Origin: Pseudoalteromonas aurantia
GTDB taxonomy: Bacteria > Pseudomonadota > Gammaproteobacteria > Enterobacterales > Alteromonadaceae
Length of the DNA stretch: 52,006 nucleotides
Direction of reading: 5' to 3'
Assembly: GCF_005886875.1 (NCBI RefSeq)
Contig: NZ_PNBY01000048.1
Span: 1-52,006, forward strand
The translations under genes and the position numbers were made by a program. A model generated the notes under the pieces. That model made no database searches, had not been told where the DNA came from, and was given only the letters and a program-made list of their open reading frames with translations. Below are positions 7,612 to 15,572 of this stretch, piece after piece. Position 1 is the stretch's first letter. Each line of letters starts with the position of its first letter.

Positions 7612-8854
7612 GTTCTATTTTGGTGCTGGCGTTAAACGGGTATAACGAAAAATCGTGTTCTGCAATGGTCACTGTGACGCGTTGCTCATCTTGTTGTAGG
7701 TCAAGTGCATCGTCACTGACTAATTTTTGATACAAGAACAATAACTCGTCTGCTTCTAACGCTGGATAGTGGTCTGTTAAAAAACCTAACAATGCTTTTT
7801 TCGTCTTGGTGGTGCCTGAAAAGCGCTTTTTAACTTCGCTATAATCGGGGATATGTGGACTCTGATAAGTTGGTACATCATTTTGATCAGGTAGTTGATA
7901 TTCTTCATGTTCAAATTCAGCAAGCCCCGCCATATAGGCGACCATGTGACGCTGTTGTCCGAGAGAGAAACGTTGTATATCTGACACAAACTCAGGTTGA
8001 ACGGGGCTGAGCATTCTATCTACGCCATTTTTTCGGATCATGCCCAGTACTTTTGACGCTTGACGAGTGATCAGTGAATTTCTACGTAACTCCTCGCGTA
8101 AAGGCATTAGCATATCGGCACTTTTTCTTAAGCTTTCACGGCCAATCAGATGCATATCTAAAATACGTGTACGCAACTGTTCAAGCATTCTTTTGTCTTG
8201 AGTGCCTCTACCATAGAGTTCTATGTTGTTTATTTGTTGGCTGAGCTGCGTTTCGATGATGTTAAAGCAGGCATGAAATTCACCGCGAATATCGACCATT
8301 TCAAGCATGGGTTCAATGTATTCATCAAACGCTTCAATGACGGCGCGATAGCGTTTTTGTAGTGATATGGCACTACTATCCGATTTTGCTTGCTCTACAA
8401 TATTAAAAATTGCATTTTCGTTATGAATAAAGAGCTTAATGATTTTTCTAACCCGTTCATCCATGATCCGGCTAAATCGACGAAGTTCACTGTGGTCACC
8501 TTCATCAGCGGCTTGTTCTAGGCGATTCCCGAGTCGTTCGAGATCGTTAACCAATACGGTGATCTCTTGGGCTAAACCAAGGTGCTCTTCTTGCAATAAA
8601 AAGCTGGCAAAGTCCGCCACTGCTCGATTAATTTCAAGCTGGGATGATTTTGCTAGAGGAATAATAATCTCTTGGTTAAGCAGCCGGTTTGTTTCTCTAA
8701 ATATTCTTTCGCTGGTCCATTGAGGATTTTTATGTTTTATGATGTTTTGGACATCTTTAACGCTGAAGTCGGTCATTTTAAAGCGTTTAAAAAGTAGCTC
8801 TAATACACTCCAATGTTCATTTAGCGTGTTTAAAACTTTCTTAGCTGGGATCAT
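7592..8854 (-). CDS. mksF: MksF-type kleisin subunit of the condensin operon
   Basis: 420 residues, first gene of the three-gene operon. It opens with a winged-helix-like N-terminal domain (WSVLELLFKRFKMTDFSVKDVQNIIKHKNP). A helical middle follows that includes the dimer-like core (about 80-300) and a C-terminal winged-helix end (ALLGFLTDHYPALEADELLFLYQKLV), the layout of MukF/MksF/JetA kleisins. The kleisin bridges the head domains of the SMC ATPase. The gene is divergent from nhaD across about 150 bases that must hold the operon promoter. The role is inferred from domain layout and gene order; sequence similarity within kleisins is low, so confidence in the exact subfamily is moderate. Confidence 0.7.
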   Translation of the reverse strand: MIPAKKVLNTLNEHWSVLELLFKRFKMTDFSVKDVQNIIKHKNPQWTSERIFRETNRLLNQEIIIPLAKSSQLEINRAVADFASFLLQEEHLGLAQEITVLVNDLERLGNRLEQAADEGDHSELRRFSRIMDERVRKIIKLFIHNENAIFNIVEQAKSDSSAISLQKRYRAVIEAFDEYIEPMLEMVDIRGEFHACFNIIETQLSQQINNIELYGRGTQDKRMLEQLRTRILDMHLIGRESLRKSADMLMPLREELRRNSLITRQASKVLGMIRKNGVDRMLSPVQPEFVSDIQRFSLGQQRHMVAYMAGLAEFEHEEYQLPDQNDVPTYQSPHIPDYSEVKKRFSGTTKTKKALLGFLTDHYPALEADELLFLYQKLVSDDALDLQQDEQRVTVTIAEHDFSLYPFNASTKIEHANDNN

Positions 8855-9003
8855 AACTTTCCAGTGTGTATCTTTTATGTGACGTTTATCGGAAATAAAT
8901 TGAGCTTAGTCATAGCGCATCCTATATGTAAATGCTAGACTCCGCGCCGAATTACCTTACCGTTCTAAATTTTTAACTTATAATTACAGGTTGTTTACGC
9001 ATT

Positions 9004-10251
9004 ATGGTTACGCCCATTATCCTTACCCTGATAGCGATTGCGTTTGTGCTTATCGTTATAGAGGATATCATCCATGTAAACAAGGCCAAAACTACCCTTT
9101 TTTTTGGTACTTTATGTTGGATTATCGCTTTTATCTCCCCCATTCATGGTCAAAGCCCAGAAACTGTACAACATGAGCTAGATCATAATATCCTGGAAAT
9201 CGCCACATTGTGGTTGTTCTTAATGGCTGCGATGACGTTTGTGGCTTATTTGAACTCAAAAGGGTTTATACAAAACATTGTGCATCGTGTTATGCCATCG
9301 CAGATCAGCGAACGTAAGCTTATGTTCTTAGTTGGTATTGCTGCTTTTGTATTTTCTTCGATATCTGACAATATTACCGCAACCTTGATTTCTTTGGCAG
9401 TAGTTATGTCGTTGAAGCTAGATCCAAAGAAGTTAATAAAGTATGCAACGTTAATTATTTTTAGTGTTAATTCTGGTGGTGTGTCACTCATCACTGGAGA
9501 TGTCACAACATTAATGATTTTCTTAGCGGATAAAGTCACTATTCCAAACTTGTTATTGCTGGTTGGCCCTGCGCTTGTGAGTGTCATGGCATTGGCTGCC
9601 ATGTTGTCAATTGGTATGAACGAGCAACTCAATTTTGAAAAACAAACTCAAAGACGTATTGAAAAAACAGATATTACCATTGCGGTCATATTTACTTCGA
9701 CCATTTTCGCGACGTTATTTTTGAGTGTGCAGTATCAAGTTCCGCCTCTACTTACATTTTTGTTTGGTTTATCGTTGATGTTTTTGGTTGCGCAATTCCT
9801 GATGCGTAAAAAGGATGTGAACAAGAAAATTATCGATTATATTCGCGAGATTGAATACGATACCTTACTGTTTTTCGTCGGGGTGTTACTCCTTGTCGGT
9901 GCGCTAAAAGAAGTGGGAGTACTGGCTATGTTTACTGATCTCTATGTCTATATTCCACCTGAATATGCAAACTACTTAATGGGGCTACTTTCAGCAGCGG
10001 TTGACAATGTGCCGTTAACTGCCGCGTTATTAAAAGCTGAGATTATGATGACTCCACAGCAATGGCTTATGTTTACCTACGCTACCGGTGTAGGCGGCTC
10101 AATGCTAGTGATTGGTTCTGCGGCAGGTATTATTGCAATGAGTAAAGTGAAGGCGCTGACGTTTATGAGCTATTTGCGTATGTTCTTGTATCTATTAGTT
10201 GCGTATACCATTGGATATGCGGGGGCTTATGTCGCTGGTCAATATATCTAG
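9004..10251 (+). CDS. nhaD: Na+/H+ antiporter NhaD
   Basis: 415 residues with about 12 hydrophobic segments, matching NhaD of the ion-transporter superfamily. The opening VLIVIEDIIHVNKAKTTLFFGTLCW, the block SSISDNITATLISLAVVMSL (about 118-137), SVNSGGVSLITGDVTTLMIF (about 155-174) and SAAVDNVPLTAALLKAEIMM (about 330-349) carry the buried Asp, Ser and Asn residues used for sodium binding in the family. It expels Na+ (and Li+) in exchange for protons, as expected in a marine bacterium. It is monocistronic, with an intrinsic terminator about 60 bases downstream. The ribosome-binding site is weak (CAGG, rather far upstream). Confidence 0.92.
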   Translation: MVTPIILTLIAIAFVLIVIEDIIHVNKAKTTLFFGTLCWIIAFISPIHGQSPETVQHELDHNILEIATLWLFLMAAMTFVAYLNSKGFIQNIVHRVMPSQISERKLMFLVGIAAFVFSSISDNITATLISLAVVMSLKLDPKKLIKYATLIIFSVNSGGVSLITGDVTTLMIFLADKVTIPNLLLLVGPALVSVMALAAMLSIGMNEQLNFEKQTQRRIEKTDITIAVIFTSTIFATLFLSVQYQVPPLLTFLFGLSLMFLVAQFLMRKKDVNKKIIDYIREIEYDTLLFFVGVLLLVGALKEVGVLAMFTDLYVYIPPEYANYLMGLLSAAVDNVPLTAALLKAEIMMTPQQWLMFTYATGVGGSMLVIGSAAGIIAMSKVKALTFMSYLRMFLYLLVAYTIGYAGAYVAGQYI

Positions 10252-10278
10252 AGATGTGTAACTTGAACAAATTATTAC

Positions 10279-10307
10279 TTGACACCTAGACGTCTAAACG
10301 GTACTTT
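10279..10307 (+). promoter_or_regulatory. Putative promoter with a met-box-like palindrome in its spacer
   Basis: TTGACA (10279-10284) and TACTTT (10302-10307) are 17 bases apart. The spacer contains AGACGTCT (10288-10295), identical to the MetJ half-operator consensus. Neighbouring octamers match only 4-5 of 8. It lies before the nhaD terminator and about 60 bases upstream of the riboswitch, so it could drive lysC; a start inside the terminator hairpin would be unusual. Confidence 0.35.
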
Positions 10308-10313
10308 CTTTTT

Positions 10314-10337
10314 AACCCGCCCATTGTGCGGGTTTTT
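10314..10337 (+). terminator. Intrinsic terminator after nhaD
   Basis: AACCCGC (10314-10320) pairs with GCGGGTT (10328-10334) across a 7-base loop and is followed directly by a T-run. A textbook rho-independent terminator. Confidence 0.85.
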
Positions 10338-10372
10338 ATTTTGTCTGTGTTCAGTTTAGAAACGGCAAAATA

Positions 10373-10513
10373 GACAGAAGAGGTGCGATACTTAGGTATT
10401 TAGTGAGAGGTGACGAACGCCATAGACCACTAAAGAGGGAAGTACTCGCCGAGGAAGTTCATAGTACGTCATTATGCACTTTCGGTTTACGAGGTTGAAT
10501 CCTTGGAACTGTC
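10373..10513 (+). ncRNA. Lysine riboswitch (L box) aptamer
   Basis: The conserved L-box elements appear in order. GACAG (10373-10377), which closes P1 with CTGTC (10509-10513), is followed by AGAGGTGCGAT, GAGAGGTGACGAA, GTACTCGCCGAGGAAG and a final ACGAGGTTGAATCCTTGGAACTG-type segment. It sits directly upstream of an aspartokinase gene, the classic target, where lysine binding shuts off its own synthesis. The expression platform is the following ~115 bases. Found by eye; a covariance-model search would confirm it. Confidence 0.85.
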
Positions 10514-10584
10514 ACCGTTTTTTGGTGGAGAGCTTCTGGCAATGGTTACTTCTTTTCATACAAAGCACCTTAATATTGCCAAGT

Positions 10585-10627
10585 TCTCCTTATTATTGAT
10601 GATTGCACCACAGCAGTCACAAGGAGA
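10585..10627 (+). promoter_or_regulatory. Candidate SD-sequestering hairpin of the lysC riboswitch
   Basis: TCTCCTT (10585-10591) is a perfect complement of the lysC ribosome-binding segment AAGGAGA (10621-10627). Between them TGATTGC (10600-10606) pairs with GCAGTCA (10613-10619), with one wobble, around a 6-base loop. The combined structure would hide the Shine-Dalgarno sequence and suggests translational control. No T-run follows, which argues against a terminator platform here. Confidence 0.55.
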
Positions 10628-10631
10628 TATC

Positions 10632-11978
10632 ATGAGTTCACAGTACACGGTCGCGAAGTTTGGTGGCACCAGTGTAGCCGATTTTGACGCCATGCACCGC
10701 TGTGCACACATTATTCACGACGACAGTAACGTGCGTATTGTGGCCGTGAGTGCCAGTGCGGGTGTGACTAACCACTTAGTTACTTTAACCCAACAAAAAT
10801 CCAATGAAGATGAACGTTTAGCGTTGGTCGATAATATAATTACAATTCAGAATGCGATTTTGGCTAAGTTAACTCTGGATGCCGATCTAGCTCAGTCTTT
10901 TGAATTAACACTCAATGAACTTAAATCGCTTGCAGCATTACCGGCGCTGAGTGCGCAACAATGCGATGAAATGTTAAGCTTTGGGGAGCGTTTATCTTCA
11001 TTTTTATTTACGCAAGTTCTGCGAAACTTGGGCGTTAAAGCCGATCGCTTTGATGTACGTAAAGTACTTAAAACAGATAACCGATTTGGTAAAGCAACGC
11101 CAGATATTGCAGCAACCGCGCTGGCTGCTCAAAAGCACTTGCTGCCGTTGTTAGATGAAACGGTGATTGTTACGCAAGGTTTTATTGGTAGTGATCCTTA
11201 CAATCAAACAACTACACTCGGCCGTGGCGGTTCTGATTATAGTGCCGCTTTATTGGCTGAAGCGATAAACGCAAAAAGTGTGCATATTTGGACGGATGTA
11301 GTAGGTATATTTAGTACAGATCCACGTTTGTGTGCCAAAGCATCGCCAATAGCGAAGTTAAGTTTTGACGAGGCCGCTGAAATGGCGACCTTTGGTGCAA
11401 AAGTACTACACCCTGCAACAATATTGCCGGCGAGTCGAAGTAATATTTCAGTGTTTGTTGGTTCAAGCCGTGATCCTCAGGCGGGCGGCACATGGATTGA
11501 AAAAGACACCTCATCGCAAACTGGGATCAGAGCCGTAACGCAACGAAAAAACCAGATATTGTTGACTTTGAAAAGCCCTGAGATGTTATTAGCAAGTGGC
11601 TTTTTAGCACGTATTTTTACCATTTTAAGTGCGTATAATATTTCTGTTGATTTAGTCACCACGTCTGAGATAAGTGTGGCGATAACCCTTGATAATGCGT
11701 TCAATGCTTCTCGTCCAGAGCTTGATCAACAGTGTTTAGAAGAGCTCAGTGAGTTTTGTCATGTGACGGTTGAGAACAATTTAACGTTAGTGGCGTTGAT
11801 AGGCTCTCAAATTCAGTTACGTCAGCATGAAGTGAACCTTATGGAAGTGTTGAGCGACTTTAATATTCGTTTGATTTGTCATGGGGCGAGTAAACATAAT
11901 CTGTGCTTTTTAGTTGAGCAAGCGGACTCAGATAAAGTGGTTCAATCTATTCATGCTAAATTACTTGAAGTTGCCTAA
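10632..11978 (+). CDS. lysC: Lysine-sensitive aspartokinase (LysC type)
   Basis: Phosphorylates L-aspartate, the first step toward lysine, threonine and methionine. I start the protein at ATG 10632, seven bases after AAGGAGA, giving 448 residues, close to E. coli LysC (449). The in-frame TTG at 10503 lies inside the riboswitch and is rejected. Seen: KFGGTS at residues 9-14 (ATP/aspartate site), TLGRGGSDYSAALLA in the kinase domain, FGAKVLHPATILPA, and two C-terminal ACT-type regions from about residue 300 that bind lysine. Monofunctional, with no homoserine dehydrogenase domain. Regulated by the lysine riboswitch upstream and presumably by lysine feedback. Confidence 0.92.
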   Translation: MSSQYTVAKFGGTSVADFDAMHRCAHIIHDDSNVRIVAVSASAGVTNHLVTLTQQKSNEDERLALVDNIITIQNAILAKLTLDADLAQSFELTLNELKSLAALPALSAQQCDEMLSFGERLSSFLFTQVLRNLGVKADRFDVRKVLKTDNRFGKATPDIAATALAAQKHLLPLLDETVIVTQGFIGSDPYNQTTTLGRGGSDYSAALLAEAINAKSVHIWTDVVGIFSTDPRLCAKASPIAKLSFDEAAEMATFGAKVLHPATILPASRSNISVFVGSSRDPQAGGTWIEKDTSSQTGIRAVTQRKNQILLTLKSPEMLLASGFLARIFTILSAYNISVDLVTTSEISVAITLDNAFNASRPELDQQCLEELSEFCHVTVENNLTLVALIGSQIQLRQHEVNLMEVLSDFNIRLICHGASKHNLCFLVEQADSDKVVQSIHAKLLEVA

Positions 11979-12081
11979 TTGTTGGCAACATTTATCAAAC
12001 AATAACTAATAATTAAGTTTTAGATTGCATGGTGGTAAGATCCCGAGTAGAGTGCTAATTAAGCAGTATTGGGAGGCCACC

Positions 12082-12612
12082 ATGCAGTATCAAGATATTT
12101 ATCAATTTTGGTTTGTCACTTGCTCAGAGTCTGACTGGTGGAAAAAATCGGTTCACTTCGACCATAAAATTAAATCACAGTTTTCAGTCCACCATCGCAT
12201 GGCGATGCAAGGGGAGCTAGCCCATTGGCGTGCAGAACCTATTGGTGCGCTATGTGAAATAATTATATTGGACCAGTTTTCAAGAAATATGTTTCGGGAT
12301 ACGCCCAATGCATTCGCATCAGATGCTTTGGCGTTATGCCTTGCTCAGCATGCTATTGATAAAGGAGTGGATAAACAACTCAATGATACAGAGCTGAGTT
12401 TTTTATATATGCCTTTTATGCATAGTGAAAGTAAAATCATTCACCAACAAGCAGAAGCATTGTTTCGCGCATTACCCAATTATGAATTCGAGTTGGCTCA
12501 CAAGAAAATTATTGACCAATTTGGTCGGTACCCACATAGAAATCAAATATTGAATCGAGTTTCGAGTGACGATGAATTACAGTTTTTAACGCAAGCAGGG
12601 TCTAGTTTTTAA
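12082..12612 (+). CDS. DUF924 family protein
   Basis: 176 residues from ATG 12082, preceded by GGGAGG at 12071-12076. An upstream in-frame ATG at 12025 would add 19 residues that are not part of the family. The sequence opens IYQFWF and contains WRAEPIGALCEIIILDQFSRNMFRDTPNAFASDALAL, the diagnostic DUF924 core, and the later block FLYMPFMHSE. These all-helical proteins are widespread and uncharacterised. A TPR-like fold has been noted for the family, but no activity is established. Single gene between lysC and a sodium symporter; no operon context. Confidence 0.85.
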   Translation: MQYQDIYQFWFVTCSESDWWKKSVHFDHKIKSQFSVHHRMAMQGELAHWRAEPIGALCEIIILDQFSRNMFRDTPNAFASDALALCLAQHAIDKGVDKQLNDTELSFLYMPFMHSESKIIHQQAEALFRALPNYEFELAHKKIIDQFGRYPHRNQILNRVSSDDELQFLTQAGSSF

Positions 12613-12723
12613 ATCGGGCTTGGGTTTGTTTTGGAAGGTTCCTTAATTTGAACCTAGGTAGTCGCATTTTTTAACAAGTTAAGTATAATCATTGGTCCAA
12701 AACAATAATCATATAGAATCGGT

Positions 12724-14046
12724 ATGGCTCAATTGCGCGATGGTTTTCAAAGCCGACTTGGCTTTGTTCTTGCTGCTGCTGGCGCAGCGGTAGGATTAGG
12801 TAATATTTGGGGGTTTCCCACTCAAGCTGCAAACCATGGTGGTGGCGCTTTTTTATTGGTCTACTTCATTGTTATTTTTCTTTTGGCATTGCCTGCACTT
12901 TACACTGAGCTATATCTAGGCCATCAAGCACAGTCAAACCCTGTCCAAGCATTAAAACAAGCGTGGCAAGAAAAAGGGCCTAAAATAGGTGCATCTGCTG
13001 GATATATCGGATTGTTCGGCGCTATTATTATGCTTAGCTTTTATTCAATCGTTGCCGGGTGGATGCTTGCTCACTCAATCGAGCCTATTGCGCGTTTTTT
13101 GGGCTTTGAGCAATTAAGTGCCTTTTTAATTGGTGATTCAACACTACGTAATTTTATTTTCACGCCGATTATGTTGCTGCTAACCGCAAGTATTATATTG
13201 AAAGGGGTCAAATCTGGCATTGAAGCTTGGTCTCGTCGTTTGATGCCTATGTTACTGCTATTGTTAGTTGCTTTAATTGTTTACATTAGTACTTTAGATG
13301 GCGCAGCCGCAGGATTTAAAGCCTATTTAGTCCCAGACTTTTCACACATTACGGATCCAGACTTGGTTATTGCTGCTATGGGTCAAGCGTTTTTCTCATT
13401 ATCACTGGGGGTCGGGTGTATGATGATTTATGGCTCATACCTTAAACCTAATGCAAATTTACCTAAACTTACCGCCAGTGTGGCGCTACTTGATACGGGT
13501 GTTGCGTTTCTTGCTGGCCTGTTGATTATACCTGCTATTTTTGTTGCGCAGCAAAATGGTGTTGAGGTCTTTCAAGATGGCAAGCTTATTGGCGAAGGAC
13601 GTTTAATTTTTGCGGTTCTACCAGAGCTGTTTGCCAGTATGGGGGAGGTCGGGCTACTTGTAGGACTAACGTTCTTTATTTTAATGTCGATAGCCTCTTT
13701 GACATCTACCATTTCATCAACAGAAATTCCAGTTGCGTTTTTGTTTGAAAATCAAGACTTTAAGCGAACTAGTGCAACCTGGTGGGTAACGGCAACTATT
13801 TTAATTGCTTCAAGCGTTATTATTTTGAATTTTGATTGGCTATTTGGGTTAGTGATCAGTTTACTTACGCAATATCAGTTACCGCTTATGGGATTGTTTT
13901 ACTTTATTACTGTGGGCTGGATGTGGAAGCGGGGTAATCAATTACACCTAGAGTGTAAAGGGCCACATTATTGGTTTGCACAATATGTGCGTTTTGTGTG
14001 CCCTGTATTAATGACGGCAGTATTTGTCAATGTTGCTTTAAAATAG
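12724..14046 (+). CDS. Na+-dependent transporter of the neurotransmitter symporter (SNF/LeuT) family
   Basis: 440 residues with 11-12 membrane segments and the LeuT-fold signature in helix 1, AAVGLGNIWGFPTQAANHGGGAF (residues 21-43), whose unwound part forms the Na+ and substrate sites. Helix 6 (FFSLSLGVGCMMIYGSYL) and helix 8 (LTFFILMSIASLTSTISSTE) also fit. Likely substrate: an amino acid or amine, driven by Na+. Odd point: Gly replaces the Arg that follows the Trp in LeuT (position 30 in both), a residue that forms the outer gate. Single gene, convergent with ndh; the two share a palindrome downstream. Confidence 0.85.
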   Translation: MAQLRDGFQSRLGFVLAAAGAAVGLGNIWGFPTQAANHGGGAFLLVYFIVIFLLALPALYTELYLGHQAQSNPVQALKQAWQEKGPKIGASAGYIGLFGAIIMLSFYSIVAGWMLAHSIEPIARFLGFEQLSAFLIGDSTLRNFIFTPIMLLLTASIILKGVKSGIEAWSRRLMPMLLLLLVALIVYISTLDGAAAGFKAYLVPDFSHITDPDLVIAAMGQAFFSLSLGVGCMMIYGSYLKPNANLPKLTASVALLDTGVAFLAGLLIIPAIFVAQQNGVEVFQDGKLIGEGRLIFAVLPELFASMGEVGLLVGLTFFILMSIASLTSTISSTEIPVAFLFENQDFKRTSATWWVTATILIASSVIILNFDWLFGLVISLLTQYQLPLMGLFYFITVGWMWKRGNQLHLECKGPHYWFAQYVRFVCPVLMTAVFVNVALK

Positions 14047-14063
14047 CCTTTTAGAAATAGTGG

Positions 14064-14098
14064 TTTAGTAGGCTAAGCAATGTGTTTAGCCTACTAAA
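14064..14098. terminator. Palindrome between convergent SNF transporter and ndh genes
   Basis: TTTAGTAGGCTAA (14064-14076) and TTAGCCTACTAAA (14086-14098) form a perfect 13-bp stem with a 9-base loop midway between two convergent genes. No long T-run, so termination efficiency is uncertain, but position and symmetry suit a bidirectional terminator. Confidence 0.5.
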
Positions 14099-14116
14099 GC
14101 GTAGATAACGTAGATA

Positions 14117-15424
14117 TTAATGTAGTTTCATTTTTGGTCTTACTATTTTCAGCATTTTCTCACTGAGCCATAGAATGAATGTGCGTAAAGAACCGTGTAT
14201 TGCACGTTGGTGCATGCGGTAAAGTGATACGTACATTAGTCTTGCGATTTTACCTTCAATAAAAAAACTGTTTTTAGTTAAATTGCCCATAAGGTTACCC
14301 ACCGCAGTAAACTGAGACAAGTTAACGAGTGAACCATGGTCTTGGTATTCGAATTGTTTTAAGGGCAATCCAAATATCTCTGCTATGAGGTTCTGTTGGA
14401 CACACAATGCCATTTGATGAGCTGATTGGGCACGAGGTGGCACAATACTGCCATCGGTTTGAGTGCATGAACAGCAATCACCAATGGCATAGATTGAATC
14501 ACACTGGGTACTTCGTAAATATGAATCAACGTTGATTTGGTTATTTGCATTAAGCTCAAATACATTAAGCTCTTTTATAAAGTCAGGGGCTTTAACTCCC
14601 GCAGCCCAGACTTTTATATCTGCTTCAATCTCTGTTTCTAGGTGGGTTTTAAACGCCGTTGCAGAGGCAGATCTTACTTTAGTATTTTCAAATACGTTTA
14701 CGCCGAGTTTCAGTAACTCTCTTTTTGCTGAGTTGGCGATCCGTTCTGAAAGGGCGGGGAGTATTCGAGGGCCGGCTTCGATTAAGCTTATTTGTAGCTG
14801 ATCAGAGGTCATATTATTTAGCCCGTATGTTTTCAGTAAATGTGTAACATGATACAACTCTGCAGAGAGCTCTACGCCTGTTGCGCCGCCGCCAACAATG
14901 GCAATATTAAACGGTTTATGTTGGGTAGAGTTGCTTTGGTGAATACGGGTGAAGTTATCGAGCAGTGCATGTTGAAAACGTTCTGCTTGTGTATGGGAGT
15001 CTAAAAAGAAGCAATGTTCTGCTACACCTGGGGTATTAAAATCATTACTGACACTGCCGATAGCCAGTATCAGTTTATCGAAGTGAATGTGCCGTTGTGG
15101 CAGTATTTGTTGGGCAGATTCATTCAGTAAAGGCTTGAGTATGAGCTGTTTTTGCTGAGTATCTAAAGTGGTGAATTCACCTAGGATAAACCGGTAATGA
15201 TGCTTAGCGGCATGTGCCGAATACACCACGCCATCTAAATCGGCATCTAAAGATCCTGTGGCTACTTCATGGAGTAAGGGTTTCCATATATGGTTTCGAT
15301 TTTTGTCAATCAGTACGATATCAGCGTGTTTTTTCTTTCCTAATTTATGGCCTAATTGCGTCGCAAGTGCTAACCCACCAGCACCTCCACCAACAATCAC
15401 GATTGTAGGGCGTTGTGTAGACAT
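14117..15424 (-). CDS. ndh: Type II NADH:quinone oxidoreductase
   Basis: 435 residues with two Rossmann dinucleotide folds: VGGGAGGLALA at about 11-21 (FAD) and IVGGGATGVELSAEL at about 175-190 (NADH). The block AAGVKAPDF and the later IYAIGDCCS (Asp of the flavin site, about 315-323) are typical of non-proton-pumping NDH-2. The C-terminal stretch with LMYVSLYRMHQRAIHG is the amphipathic membrane-anchoring region of these monotopic enzymes. It oxidises NADH and passes electrons to ubiquinone at the inner membrane without pumping ions. Monocistronic. The CC pair after GD is slightly unusual but does not affect the assignment. Confidence 0.9.
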   Translation of the reverse strand: MSTQRPTIVIVGGGAGGLALATQLGHKLGKKKHADIVLIDKNRNHIWKPLLHEVATGSLDADLDGVVYSAHAAKHHYRFILGEFTTLDTQQKQLILKPLLNESAQQILPQRHIHFDKLILAIGSVSNDFNTPGVAEHCFFLDSHTQAERFQHALLDNFTRIHQSNSTQHKPFNIAIVGGGATGVELSAELYHVTHLLKTYGLNNMTSDQLQISLIEAGPRILPALSERIANSAKRELLKLGVNVFENTKVRSASATAFKTHLETEIEADIKVWAAGVKAPDFIKELNVFELNANNQINVDSYLRSTQCDSIYAIGDCCSCTQTDGSIVPPRAQSAHQMALCVQQNLIAEIFGLPLKQFEYQDHGSLVNLSQFTAVGNLMGNLTKNSFFIEGKIARLMYVSLYRMHQRAIHGSLRTFILWLSEKMLKIVRPKMKLH

Positions 15425-15572
15425 AAGTATTCCTCATAAAGTAATAAAGGAATACTTATTATTGAGCGTGTCAATATTGCAATGTAGCGCTGAGTAGTCC
15501 TTTACAACCTAGTACCATGAGGATGTATGCCTATAAGTTAACATGGATTTGACTCCAAATTAAAGACGGATA

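Noticed and set aside
4274..8854. Complete Wadjet anti-plasmid system
   Set aside because: The required toprim nuclease JetD/MksG is not adjacent; only the three condensin-like subunits are present.
9246..9632. 128-residue frame antisense to nhaD
   Set aside because: No family match, and it lies wholly within a clear transporter gene.
10503..10631. Upstream extension of lysC from a TTG codon
   Set aside because: It lies in the riboswitch and its platform; the ATG at 10632 has a strong ribosome-binding site and gives the family's length.
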